A DNA stretch of 64,000 nt, taken from Apus apus. Its lineage: Eukaryota > Chordata > Aves > Apodiformes > Apodidae. Numbering within the stretch: the stretch's first letter is position 1; each line of letters starts with the position of its first letter. The translations under genes and the position numbers were made by a program. Location of the stretch: NCBI RefSeq assembly GCF_020740795.1, contig NC_067282.1, positions 169,786,274 through 169,850,273 on the forward strand, given 5' to 3'. Under the pieces are notes generated by a model. It was not told the origin of the DNA and made no database searches. It saw nothing but the letters and a program-made list of their open reading frames with translations. Of this stretch, positions 46,901 through 58,700 are shown one piece after another.

Positions 46901-49239
46901 CACACACAACACACGTCCTGTTATTCGCAGAGGACTGTGTCTGTTTGGCAAAAAAGTACAAAACAAAACTAATTTTTGGAACAAAGCATGAATTTCTTTG
47001 TTTTGTTGTGTTTTGTGTTGGTTTTTTTTCTTCAGAAGCAGCTCAGACAGAAAAAAAAGCGGATGCCTGTTCTTGTACAGAAAATGAAAGAACCCTTCTT
47101 ACAACCATCTTTCTAAAACTGCTTAGAGACTGACTTAAGCCAAGGCTGGCAATTGAGACCTCTCCTTTTGAAACTGTTGTGTCTCTTCATTGATTTGTTG
47201 TATTAACCTCCAGGTTTTCAGGAAAACTCCATGTCAATATAGCAGTATGTGCATGAAATGCCAGGTAAATAGCGTAGGAAGCCAGAGAAAGGAATTTACA
47301 CTAGAAAACCTGCTTTCCTTCATAATGCAGGAGCATCTGTCCTAACTAGAGAGAAAGAGTGCAATAAAAAAAAGCAGAAACTTATCCTATGGCAGTTCTG
47401 GATCTGGGATTTAATTACTGCACATCCAAGCATGGATGAGGATTATCATAACTTCCAGTCATTTCCAAATGACTATGAGTTTGTATGCCTTGGGAAGAGG
47501 CAGGTTTTCATGTGTTACCTAACCTGGGATGTACATTTCTGTCCACAGCAGGTTGAGCAGGGGTGCTTCTTGGCATCCCAGGCTTGGGTCACATCATCAT
47601 GGAAATACTGCTCAGATGATACTGTTGTCAAATTGTACACTCATTAAGAGGTGTTTTTGGAAGAATGAACAAAACACAAAAGTTGGCAGATCTCCCCAAA
47701 GGGCACCAGTGGTTCTAAAGCAAGTACATAGATGGATGTGAGTGTATACTTTCAAGACATACATACATCTAACTATGTGTGCACTAGGTATGTCTTGTAT
47801 AACTGGAGGAGTTAGACAGATAGGAATGTCAGTAAACAAATGCTAAACACAGGCAGACAGCTGTTTCTGGAGAAAAATGTCCAGCATATTCACATAGAGA
47901 GAGAAGTTGACCAGCCTCAGAAGACAAGAAATGAATAATATTTGCCTTGAGCTGCATCAGACTTTCCAGCCTCTGCCATCTGTGCTGCCTTCAGGCGGGA
48001 AAGCAAAGCTAAGGCAGAATGGGTATAACACTGCAGTGCTGCCAAGTGGGTTCAGGCATTCAAAATCCAGAACAGGAACACAGGGCTCTCTAGACTACTT
48101 TTTTTTCCCAGTTAAAAAAAAAAAATAAAAAAAAAATTTAAAAATCAACCTCTCCATGGATCATTAGTGCCAAACTTCAGCCTCTCCTTGGATACATGGA
48201 GGAAATCAATCTCCAAGAGGGTATTTCACCTGAATTTCCCCCCTCAGCCTTCCTGAGGGTGATTTGGCCCCACATGGCTTTCCTAGACATCATACAGTCT
48301 AGTGATTCACTGATGAATGGGAACTAGGGGAATCCTGGTTCCATTTTTAGATCTTTACTCAGTACCAAACCTTTGAGGAGTCACTTGATCTTCACAGAGA
48401 CCTCTCAGTCTAGGGACTGAGAATGGGGAGAGAAATGGGGAGAGAAAACCATCCAACACTCCTCTCGCAGAAAACCATAAAACCTGCTTTTCTAGATGGA
48501 GAAGAGCTGTACATTTCAGTTAAAGCGTGGTTCATCAGATGCATCTGACTGCTACCACACCAAATCCTGTATCAATAATTTAGAAGGCTCCCTCTTGCTT
48601 TATAGTCACTAAATGCAAGGGGCCTTGTTCGTTTATTGAGAGGTATGTTAATGTGATAATTGCAAATGAAAGGCCTCCTACTCCTAACAGTACTTCCTCA
48701 TTTTCCTATTGAGGCATTTAAAACACAAAGTGTCTCTCTCATCTTCAAGTAACACTCCCTGAAAATAGGAAAAAAGATAAAACCCCACAACTAAGTTGGT
48801 TTTCGCATTATAATGGCTGCTATAATTGCATTTAAATGCAATACACTCTTACTGATTAGTTTGCACACAACTGAAACAAGAATGTAAATAAACACTTAAT
48901 GAGAGTTTTATTTTGCTGTGCAATAATTGCTGTTCATCAGAGTATTGTGGTGGAGGTATATGTCAGCTGAACTGCTTTTCTTTATTGCAAAAATAGGAAA
49001 ATGTAGTTTGTTTCTGTACAAGACTCTCTAAAGGCAGCACAGTCTGAGAGTTTCCATCAGGAGTCAAATAGATTCAAACACATTTTGGCATTCCAGCAGC
49101 CCCCTCCCACATTTAAGCTGCTATTCCCATGTGCCCATTACTAAATATAGCAGCAGTTCTTCAGATTGACAGGAGAGTTCCTGATCCTGGCTCCTGGGCT
49201 TTGCTCCATACACTCCTAATATGGTAGAGCACTGCAGGC
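40904..49239. other. Unique non-coding DNA with small repeats
   Basis: No supported gene. Visible repeats are a (GA)n run at 41933-41947, an 18-bp direct repeat (CACCAGCATCTTCCCAAA at 42086 and 42150) and an A-rich run at 48113-48146. An AT-rich, non-repetitive stretch at 48800-48960 has the look of conserved non-coding DNA, but this is only an impression. Confidence 0.45.
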
Positions 49240-49460
49240 AAGTGAGTGCTCGGGGAGGACTCGAGGGGGTAAACTGTGTCCGAAGGATTGTCCCTCCCCA
49301 CGCCATGGGAAACTGAGCAGCAGCAGCCACCGAGAAGCTGGGTCTTAACCTTTTGGTGTCTTGGCTCCAGATCAGCTGCTGGCGAAGCCGCCTGGCGCCT
49401 CTCGAGAGAGCACGACTGTGCGACGCTGAATGACACCAACCTCCGGTGGACACCAGCAGA
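49240..49460. other. Local CpG-rich patch
   Basis: I count about 15 CpG in this 220-bp stretch, including GCGAAGCCGCCTGGCGCC, while the flanks have very few. Such patches can mark a small CpG island, an exon, or a young GC-rich repeat. Open frames on both strands (139 aa minus, 90 aa plus) show no known domain. Confidence 0.4.
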
Positions 49461-52400
49461 GAGCGTTCCCACGTGTCCCCCCATCTGTCACAGCAGCAAT
49501 CCAGGATACAGAAACATCTGGTTAGGGCAAGAAGAGACAAAAAGCTGACTGTGTTTGCTGTGAATGTGTTTTAGGCTCATAAATGGGCATGTAAAGCAAC
49601 ATGGGGGTCACTTAATCACCCTCCCTATCCTAATTTTTATGAGCAAGATAAAGCTCGCATGCAGCTCTGGCTTGCACATCTCTGCAGGGCATTGAGATGG
49701 GGAGGCAATGGAGAGAGAGCTGGAGAGATTATTTCAGAGAGCAATAGTTGATTTAATCTATAACAATTTGCCAAAGTTTTTATTACTAATTTTAAAATCT
49801 TTCCTGCATGACTATATGAGTTTAGCAGGAGTCCCTCAAGTCACAGATCCTGGAACTTAATCAACAGAGCTACGGGGAAGAAATTTGCCTGTTTACAGAG
49901 GGCCAGCAAGTTTGCTTGAAAGAAAAGCTACAAATGTGGCACAGGCCTTTTGCTGCCCCTCATGCTCACAATGTGCATTTTTGCTCCAAAGACCATTCTC
50001 CAAATGGCCAAGCTGTTCATTAGCCAGCTCTGCTCCCTTTGCCATCAATCTGCAGACACCAGGGAGCTCTGAAAATACACTGCTTGGGAATTTCAGCCCC
50101 ACGGTGGTGGTTTCCCAAACCATAAAAGCACCCTTCAGGCATGCAACAGGAAGCACTTGTTTACACACTCCTGGCTCTTTGGAGGTTTATATGGAAATAC
50201 ACTTTAAAAGCCTGTACTGCACAAAGGCCAGCTGAAACAGAGCTCATGATGGAAAAGACATGGAGAAGGAGACTTTAAAGCAGCAGCGAAGTGTAACCAG
50301 TTACCAGTACAAAAGTGAGGAAGAGAAGAATTAAGAACTTCTTTGGCACAAAATTAACTGGTTAGAAATGTGCAACTTATAGCACACTGCAGGCATTCTT
50401 AGACAGTCATGAATACCTCTCATTACTTCTTATCGCCTGGGGGGGGGGAGGGAAAGGAAACAAGGCACAGAAAATGGAAATAATTTATTCAGCTTGCAAG
50501 TTAGGAGACCAAACATCCCGAATTCTAAACTCTTTGGATAAAGGGCATCTTTAGCAGGGTCTAATGCTCAGGGGAACATATAAATCTTGAAAATATTTCT
50601 ATCTTTGTGGCTACTATGGGTGGATAAGCTCTTGTAACTCTGGTGGGTAAAGGTGGATAGAAGTCCCTGCAGGAACACCTTGCAGCATGTTAAAGCTCCA
50701 CTGAGGCTTAAGTGAGAGTTTTCATCTTTTTTATCTTTTTTTTTTCTTTTTTTTTTTTTTCCTTTTTTTTTCTGTGTTTCATTTCCACTATCAGTGATGT
50801 ATGAAGGAAGCTAAAACTGCAGATAAATAGCAGTTCCTGTTGCTCAGGTTCCCTCAATACTGAACATGACAAATACACATTATTTATAGGCAGAACAAGC
50901 CAGTAGCTACAGTGTGTGTTTCTGCCACTATAAATTGAATAAATAGATTGCCCTACACCACTCTGCTAAGCCTCACTTCAGCAAACTCTGCTTTATACAT
51001 TGATCCAACCTACCACTACTGTTCATAAACAATGTATCAAAAATGTGATCTAAAATACCAGTCTTCAGAAGGTAAACTGAAGTGGGCCACCAGGAAAAAG
51101 GTACAGATTGGAAGTATCGTTCTGAAACAAAATATTCTACCAATGGCTCTTGGAAATGCTCTCTGAGGGAAGATAATCACCTCATCTGTTTCAGTATAGT
51201 TTAGGTGTGCATTTAGGCAATTCAGAGCATCTAAGCAAGATAGTATGGACACATGGGAGGTTTTTGTTGATTATCATCTCAGCAAACTTCATTCATTGCA
51301 CTGTCCGTCATCTCCTTTTCAGTCAAATGCTTGTCTACTCAAAATTGGTAGTAGGTCAGAAAAGCCTAGTTTGATATATCTATATAAACAGCATATCTAG
51401 ATTTCATATTAAAGGCAACATTTTGTTGGGTTTTGAAAGTTTCTCTTCTTTAGATAAGATCTCACAAATGTGAAAATCAGTTTTTTTCATTTTTGCTCCC
51501 CCAAAAAACCCTAAGCCCAAACAAACAAATAGGAGGTAAAACAAGGTGGTGTTACCAAATCCGGCCTGCTATATTTTCTTCCAGGACCTAGGCTTAAGTT
51601 GGTAAGTACTTCAAATTGTTACCTGGAACTGCTCAAATCCCAAAATGGAGCTGATGAGGTAGATTAGATGAAGGGATCCCAGGAGCAGATAGAAGTAGGT
51701 GAAATACTGCTGATGCTCTCAGCAAGGCCAGGCAGCGCCCAGATTTTCTCCTAGAGGAAGCCTCACTAGGCTTCTCACTAGCATCTGCCAGCACCTTGCA
51801 ACACCCTAACCTGAAGGTGAGACCACAAAATCCAAGGTCCGTCCAGTTGCGTGGGTGTTGTGTTGGAAGACACTGTCTGAAAAGTTCATTAGATGGGAAA
51901 CTGAGAGCCAGCAGATTCCGGAAATACTAAAAAATGACCACTCCTTGGCAAAGGTGGGCTGTACAGTCGGGCTGTAACAGTGCAGTCACAACTTGTAGCC
52001 ACATCTCATGTTGCTCCTCTTGCCCATCTCCTCACACCTTGCACCTCACACTCCCTCTTGCCAGATTCTCTGCCAGCTGATTCTCATCCAGCCCTCTGTA
52101 TTGGCCAGGTTCAGGGGAAAAAAAGGGAAATTACACCATCTGGATCTGCTGAAAAAAAGTCATAGAGCAGAATGTCACCAGCATGCTTGATGGCACAGCA
52201 GCCAAACCACATCTGCTATGAGAACACTCAGCAGGAGCTGTGACAGAGTGGGTCTGGTGGGACACACCTCAGAGTTTACTGACAAGGGAAAAACTGAGCT
52301 AATGATCAAATCTTGCCAGATCCTGTCAGTGGAGGCACTGGGAATCTCCCTCCTTCATATTTGTTGGCAGAAGATGCAGAGTTAGCAATGACATTTTGAT

Positions 52401-55400
52401 GTAATCTGTAGCACGAAGTCCTTCTCAGAGAGCAGTGACACCTCTTAAGTCCTAAATGTGATTGCAGGAGGGCAGAAGCAGCAGCTGAGCACTAAGCAGT
52501 GCTGCTGTGGCTCCATAGCTTCTCTCAAGCAAGAAGTCTTGCACTGAAGCAGTATTTAGAGGCTGATCAAGACATATTAAGCAGTGGCTGAGATGGAGGT
52601 TGCTCAACCATACTTCTGTAGCCAACTACAGTTCTCACCCACAGCAGGCCAAGGCATTAGCAGTATTCTCTCTCCTCTTAATGCACTCATCTTGCAGGCT
52701 CCAGTTCTCCTCACATCTCCATCTCCAACATAAAGCAAATCCTGTTAGCAGCATGGCCAGGGAGGCACACAGCTTGGGACAAGCTGAATACCTGATGCTT
52801 CATGCCCCTTCCCAAGCACCTGAGCCTACTAGATGAAGGCTGATTTGGGCAGCTGTTCACAGGGCCACTGCAAGAAAGACAAGCACCGATCCATTGTTTA
52901 TGAAACTCCTGACTATTTTTACCTTTTAATTCCATTTCATCCCTACTGCTGAGGCATAAAAGGCACCCTGTGCAGAGCAGTCCTTGCTGGAGTGAAGACT
53001 TGAATACGCAAACTCCCACATTTGTGCCTTCGGATGCACTGACTGGCTTTTTCCATGCCAGAGACAAGCTCTCCTTGAAAATTAAGGTGATTCATTTCAA
53101 TTCAATCTATACTAAGACATTTTAAAACCACTCATTTACCCTGCATCAAACAGACACTTAACACAGACACATTATTATTCTTTGTAACATACAGCACTCC
53201 TTGGTTCTTACTGGCCTTCTAGCTTAACTCCGAGAAGTTTTATGTTTTCTAATATTAGATGAATAATGTATTTTGTCACTTTTTCTTTTAGATTCTAAAC
53301 CTTGAATTGCAGCAATATCATCTAAGTCAAGAAAGGGACTTGTGTGGACTTTCTTACACTGACACAGAAAGTACTCCTTGGCCAGCCTTGGATGTAAGAA
53401 ATGGTCCTGCCAGATGGATATGGAGCCTGGCAGGTAACTTTGATGCATTAGGGACTTCCAGAGTGTGTTAGGGCAGATGAGCCATATTACATATAATGTA
53501 ATCTATCTGGTTCCAGACAGGAAGGATTTAACCATTACTAATATGTGTAATTTCTCAGGGATATGTGTTCAGGGTGTCTTAGTCCCTCAGTTATTCTGAG
53601 TCTGGAAGATTTCCAAATTGCCAAATGCTCTTTCTACCCCTTCACATTAGATGAGACTTCTTAGAACCATGGAAAAGCACATAAATACTGGGATAAAAAT
53701 CCTCAGCCCTCTATGAGGCTGGATACTGTGAACCCTGGCAACTCAGGTCTGTCCTGTGTGGAGGACAAAGGAGCACAAGGAAGACCATGGAACTTGCCCA
53801 AGGTAGTAGGCAAACTCCTTCTGTAGTAGCCCTTGCAGAATGCTTCCTCTCACGGCATAAGGCACATCTGGAGTGGCATGATGAGACTCCACACCAGTGC
53901 TGGCAATGCCATGAAGAAGGATGAAAGGGAACAAGGCTTCCAACACTGGCGAGCTCCAGCAAGGCTTTGCTGCTTTCACAAGGAAAATGTCATTTTGATT
54001 CAGCAAAGATGATGACCCGTTCTCCCTAGAGACCGTTCTCCCAAGGTTTGCCTTCCTGAAATATCTAGGTTGGGCATATTTTTTAACAAACTGGGCAATT
54101 ACACTGACTGCAGGAGATGCAGAGGCTGCCAGTCAGCTCAAACACTTTGCAAACAAAGACTGAAGCTTCCCAATGCATTATTTATAAACTGCAGGCTGTA
54201 ATGAGAGGTTGCCCAGTCTGGGGAGTGAAAGACATGGAGAAATCCAATAAGAGACTTGACAGATGAGTTCAGGTGGAGATTCCTGAGGCAGCAAGGGAGG
54301 AAAAGAAGAAGGAAGCTTTAAGGCTGCAGGTTTAGTTACGTGATGCCTGACAGGGAAAAGGAAGTGCTTTAACAAGTTCTAAGCACTATCCCAACAGAGG
54401 TTTTATTTCCTTCCCCCAAATTATTTGGATTGAAATGAACTTTCTATTATCCCTTGCGCCTTACACTCTCATCCCTGTCATTCATGAAAGCCACTTCTTC
54501 CACCTTTACACCTCCATTCCTGAGCAATTCCTACCCTTGCCTATGTGTATTCTAGTGACTTCATATGCTCCACCATGTCTCTGCCCTTCTTGTAGTAGCT
54601 GGTTTCACATCCTGCACAAGCAGGTTAGGTTCCTCTATTTTGTTGCCTAGGTGCCTAGTGTTTATGTGTGCAAATATTTCCATTGTTTCCCTGTGATCAC
54701 AGCTGAGCTTGGGCAACAAAAACCTCAGTTGACATGGAAAACTGTTAATTTAGTTCACAAGTATGAGATGTGATTGATGAGGATAGATAATCCTGCTAGG
54801 AAAAAAAGAGAAAGGTGCCAGTTTGCTTTGTTACCATCTTAGGGATAAGTAGTTTCCTACATTTACAGCAGCAGCCAACAGTCTCACTTCTGGAGTTCAC
54901 GGATGCAGGAAATCATTTTCTTTCCCATGCCTGCCAACAGGTTTCATTTTTGTCATGGAAAAAACAGCTGTGGAGACCAGGAATCAATAACCTGGCTTGC
55001 TTGGACTTTCACCCTCTGAGCTCCAGCCCTTACTGTAAAATATTAATTATGCAGCTGTGGCAGGTCCCCTTCCCCCACACCCATAGCACCATTAGTTCAA
55101 AGCCTACCCATCCCACTGGAGTGAGTCTGTAATGCTGTTTTGGGACAACAAGCAGCAGATGAGGTTTGTCTCTCTCATGGACTTTGAACCACAGTGTCCA
55201 TACATGGACTCTGCTTTTTATTAAGAGGAGTACAGGACTACATGGTTTTTGCTATAAGAACTCATTTTGCATTCTTGATTTCAGAGGGAACACAAGTAGC
55301 AGTTGGATGTATGGTTGATATGATGCATTATTATTTGAGTAAGGAGCTGGAGCTCTGGGAATCATACTTAGTTTCTGCTTGTAGATAGGAAAGATTATTT

Positions 55401-55483
55401 AAAATTGTTCCCCTGTTGGATTTGGGCCAATGTCCTTTGACATAAAAAAAACCCAACAGAACAAAAATAAAAACAATAAAAAC
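49461..55483. other. Unique non-coding DNA
   Basis: No gene or mobile element recognised. A G run (GGGGGGGGGG) lies near 50440 and a T-rich tract at 50725-50772. Open frames are under 120 residues without motifs. Confidence 0.5.

Positions 55484-55539
<56 letters not shown>
55484..55539 (+). repeat. (AAT)n microsatellite
   Basis: About 18 uninterrupted copies of the AAT triplet, preceded by A-rich CAATAAAAAC-type sequence. Such a pure run is likely to vary in length between individuals. The reading frames that cross it are artefacts. Confidence 0.97.
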
Positions 55540-55543
<4 letters not shown>

Positions 55544-56415
55544 AGCTTGCTGCAATGTTTGGATTGTTTGATACGTAGATGATTTAAATCCAATCCCAGT
55601 GAGAAGCTATGGTCTTGCTGCCTTGCATGAGAACTTAAAGCCTTAGTAAGCTCACCTCAGCCCCATAAGCAAACAATGCCTTCCTCTCAGCAAACTTAAT
55701 ATGTTCTTTATAACTGAGATATCAAAGGACAGTCCTCCAGCAGAGCTGAAGGTTGTCTGGTGAGCCGACCCTGGATGGTCCTGCCTTGGGAGCAGGGATT
55801 CTTATCCTGGATGAGGTGCTGGGCAGTGGGGCAGAGCCTGAGCCCTCAGCAGAGCTGTGCAAACGGCTCTCCAATTTCATCTGGAAAACTGAGTGCTGTT
55901 CCTCAAAGCCAATATCAAACACATGCAAAGCCTTATGCAAACAGTACTCAAAAGGAGTTGCGTGCATAACTAAGGGCTCTGAAAGAGTGTAAAGACAGGC
56001 TGGCCTGGTCTCAGCAGCCACCTGGGGCTGTAAATCAGGGTGACTCTACTCCCTCCTTGGCACAGGTGAACACCCTGACATCCTGCTGCTGGAGTTGTTG
56101 GAAAAGCAAGGAAACCACCATCCTTGGAAGAGCTGGGGAAACCTAGAAATGGGCACCCTGGGAACTCAAACCAAACAGCAACCCTGCTTTTAAAAAAACC
56201 CCTCTTTTCATCTGTGGGGTATCACTGTATTGCATTGGCAATAGTGAAACAGTGAAAAAAGAGCTAGGGCTGGCTGGAAGAATATTTTCAACAAAGAAAC
56301 TCCTAAGGGAAAATCTTTTTTTTTTCTACGCATTGTGAACATTTTTGTGTGAAATTTAGTTTTCAGATTTTTTTTTTTAAACCTTATTCAAAAGTAAACC
56401 TTTCCATGACTGTTG
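55540..56415. other. Unique non-coding DNA
   Basis: No gene or repeat recognised; short T runs lie near 56318 and 56370. Confidence 0.5.
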
Positions 56416-56582
56416 ACAAAAACCAAACAAACAAACAAACACCACCAACAAAAAAAACAAACACAAAAAACCCCAAACAAACCAACAACAGCAACAAAAA
56501 AAACCCACCACAAACAAACAATAAAAACCCCCCAAAACCCACAAAAAAACCAACAACAAAAAAACCCCACCAACAACCCACC
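56416..56582 (+). repeat. A/C-only low-complexity tract
   Basis: Over 167 bases the plus strand holds one G (56491) and one T (56522); all others are A or C, in irregular words such as AAAC, CAACAA and ACCCC. It begins with an (AAAC)n run near 56424. It is not a simple tandem array. Open frames of Gly/Phe/Val-rich type on the minus strand are artefacts of it. Confidence 0.93.
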
Positions 56583-57974
56583 TTCTGCTTAGGCTCACAC
56601 ACAAAACTTTCATGCCCATCACAACTAACTTGCTTCAGAAGGAGTGTAATCAAAACAACTGACATTTATTAGAGTGATCTCAAAAGTGGTTTTAATAGAA
56701 GTGCCTTTTGGCTAAGCTTTAGGCATTGATATAAATACCAATGATGCAATGAATGAAAAATAAAGCAATATGGGATTTCTGCTTGCTTTATTCTTCTCCC
56801 TGAAGAGAACTGGTATGAATACAGTGCTTTTCTATACCATGCTACAGATATGACATTTGTCAGCTGTAATAATTGTTTCCCCTTAGCATATGAAAAAAAC
56901 CCAACATAACTGAGGCTCTAAGGACCAGAGCACTATTTTTAATCTGCGTTTAATTAGATGAATCGGTGTAACTGCATAGCAAAGAAAGTAAATTATTACT
57001 TTAACCAGAGGTTTAAGCTTTATTTGGCTCAGTTTTAAAGTCCATTCTCATGTGTTTTTCAAAGTGTGCCACAAAAGCATTAAAATGGTTTTCCACAGAC
57101 TACACAAGATGTCCATTACACATAAAAAATGGGAAAAGCAACTTAAATTTGCACTATATCCATTAGCTACAAGAACAAGAAAATTGAGTGATTTGTTGAA
57201 GATTGTCTCAGGAAGTGACAGGTGGATTAGAAAAACTGTATTGCAGACAATATGGCATTTTCTAGATGGAAGCAGGATGAAACTTAAACTAAAAACTGGC
57301 TAAGCATAAGTTGGAGCTCAGGATCAAATGGTAAAAAGGAGAGTATTGGTCCAGCAGATTCATACTATATTTTAGTCAGGCCAAGATGCTCTGAAGGTGA
57401 AAATGCAATGACTGATTGAGGACATGCATAACTGTGAATATGAGATCAGTACAAAACCAGATACAGAAAAATAAGGATAACAATACTCAAATATCTTTTA
57501 GTGAGTGTTGCACAGCCCAACTGTGACCTATGTGTCAGTCCTGGATCCAGGACCTCTAATGAGACCCCACCAACCACTCAGTTGCAGACCTCATGTAGCT
57601 GAGGCTCCCAAGACACTGAGTCACACAGGCCCTCATGCTAGGAGGATGCAGACTCACATAAACGGAAGAAATTCCTCTGTGAGTAAAATAATCTTCCAGA
57701 TTTCCTAGATAACATTTCAGCTGCTGATAGAAGTCAACCCACTAAAGCAAGCGATGATCACCGTGCTTTGAAGTCACCACTTCTATTTTATATGTAATTG
57801 AGTGTTGTATTGGACCAGTCCACAAGTTCTTGGAAACTTGGTTTCCCTGAAATAGTGTGTCTTCCTTTCCTCTCCCACTTTGCAGGCTTGTCTTTCCAAT
57901 GAAGAGATTTTGGGGCACCAGATTTCAGGTGCAGCAGCATGCAGTGAACACACACACACCACCCAGCACTTTAA
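56583..57974. other. Unique non-coding DNA
   Basis: No gene or repeat recognised. A short (CA)n run is near 57949. An 83-codon frame at 57052-57303 has no motif. Confidence 0.5.
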
Positions 57975-58700
57975 TCATAGGTTTGGGTTACCTTCTGATA
58001 GTAACAGCCTAGAAGAAAATAACTCTTTGTTTGGTAAGTAGCAAAAAGTAGCACAAGGGTGGAAAGCTCTGGGGGAGAGGGGGTGGGGAGGCAGGGAGAG
58101 AAAGCAATCCACATTTTTAATATTGTGATAGGACAATTTGAACTCCCAGCAATTTTGGAGTGGGATTTTTCTCTTTGTGTGAATGAACTCCAACATGCAG
58201 AGTCTTGTGCAGGGAGTCCTTGAAATTCTTTGGCTCTCTGGATGCATTTGCATTGGAGTAAAGGGAAAGCCTTGCAGAAAAGCTTCTGAACACCTGCAGA
58301 AAGCTAAAGGACTTGAAGACAAGTTCCTGCTACCTGGCTCCCTCCATGTGCTAGGCATTACCAGCACAGCTGACCTATTTAACCTGCATGGCTGTATAAG
58401 GCAATTAAAATGAGCTCTTATTTCACATGGGCTGGAAACCTGCTTGCTGTGCAGAGTGGTTGTGCCCAAGGCAATTGTCTCCCACAACTCCCTTCCAGAA
58501 AGGGGCACGGAAACTCGGTGCACAGAGTGAGGGAGGTGGAGAGATGCTCCCGGGCATAGTGCTGCCACATGTGCCTGTGGCACAGCCCGCGCTGCCCAGA
58601 GCCTGTGCCACAAATTAAGGGCACCCACAGTGCCCAGAGCCTGATTTCCCTTCCACTTTTCTTTTCTTCTAAATCTCAAGGGAAAACTAGTGACTTCCAT
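57975..58700 (-). other. Longest unexplained ATG-started open frame (241 codons)
   Basis: It starts with ATG at 58700 and is open for 241 codons, the longest in the window outside the provirus. The translation shows no signal peptide, membrane segment, repeat or motif that I know. It is rich in Ser, Leu, Pro and Arg, as random GC-richer DNA often is. No polyadenylation signal or splice context was established. I consider a chance frame more likely than a gene. Confidence 0.12.

Noticed and set aside
49121..49540. 139-codon open frame on the minus strand in the CpG-rich patch
   Set aside because: No recognisable protein; the open frame follows from high GC in this patch.
55331..55593. Hydrophobic minus-strand frames (poly-Ile, poly-Leu)
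   Set aside because: They are translations of the (AAT)n microsatellite.
56377..56665. Gly/Phe/Cys-rich minus-strand frames resembling membrane proteins
   Set aside because: They are translations of the A/C-only tract.
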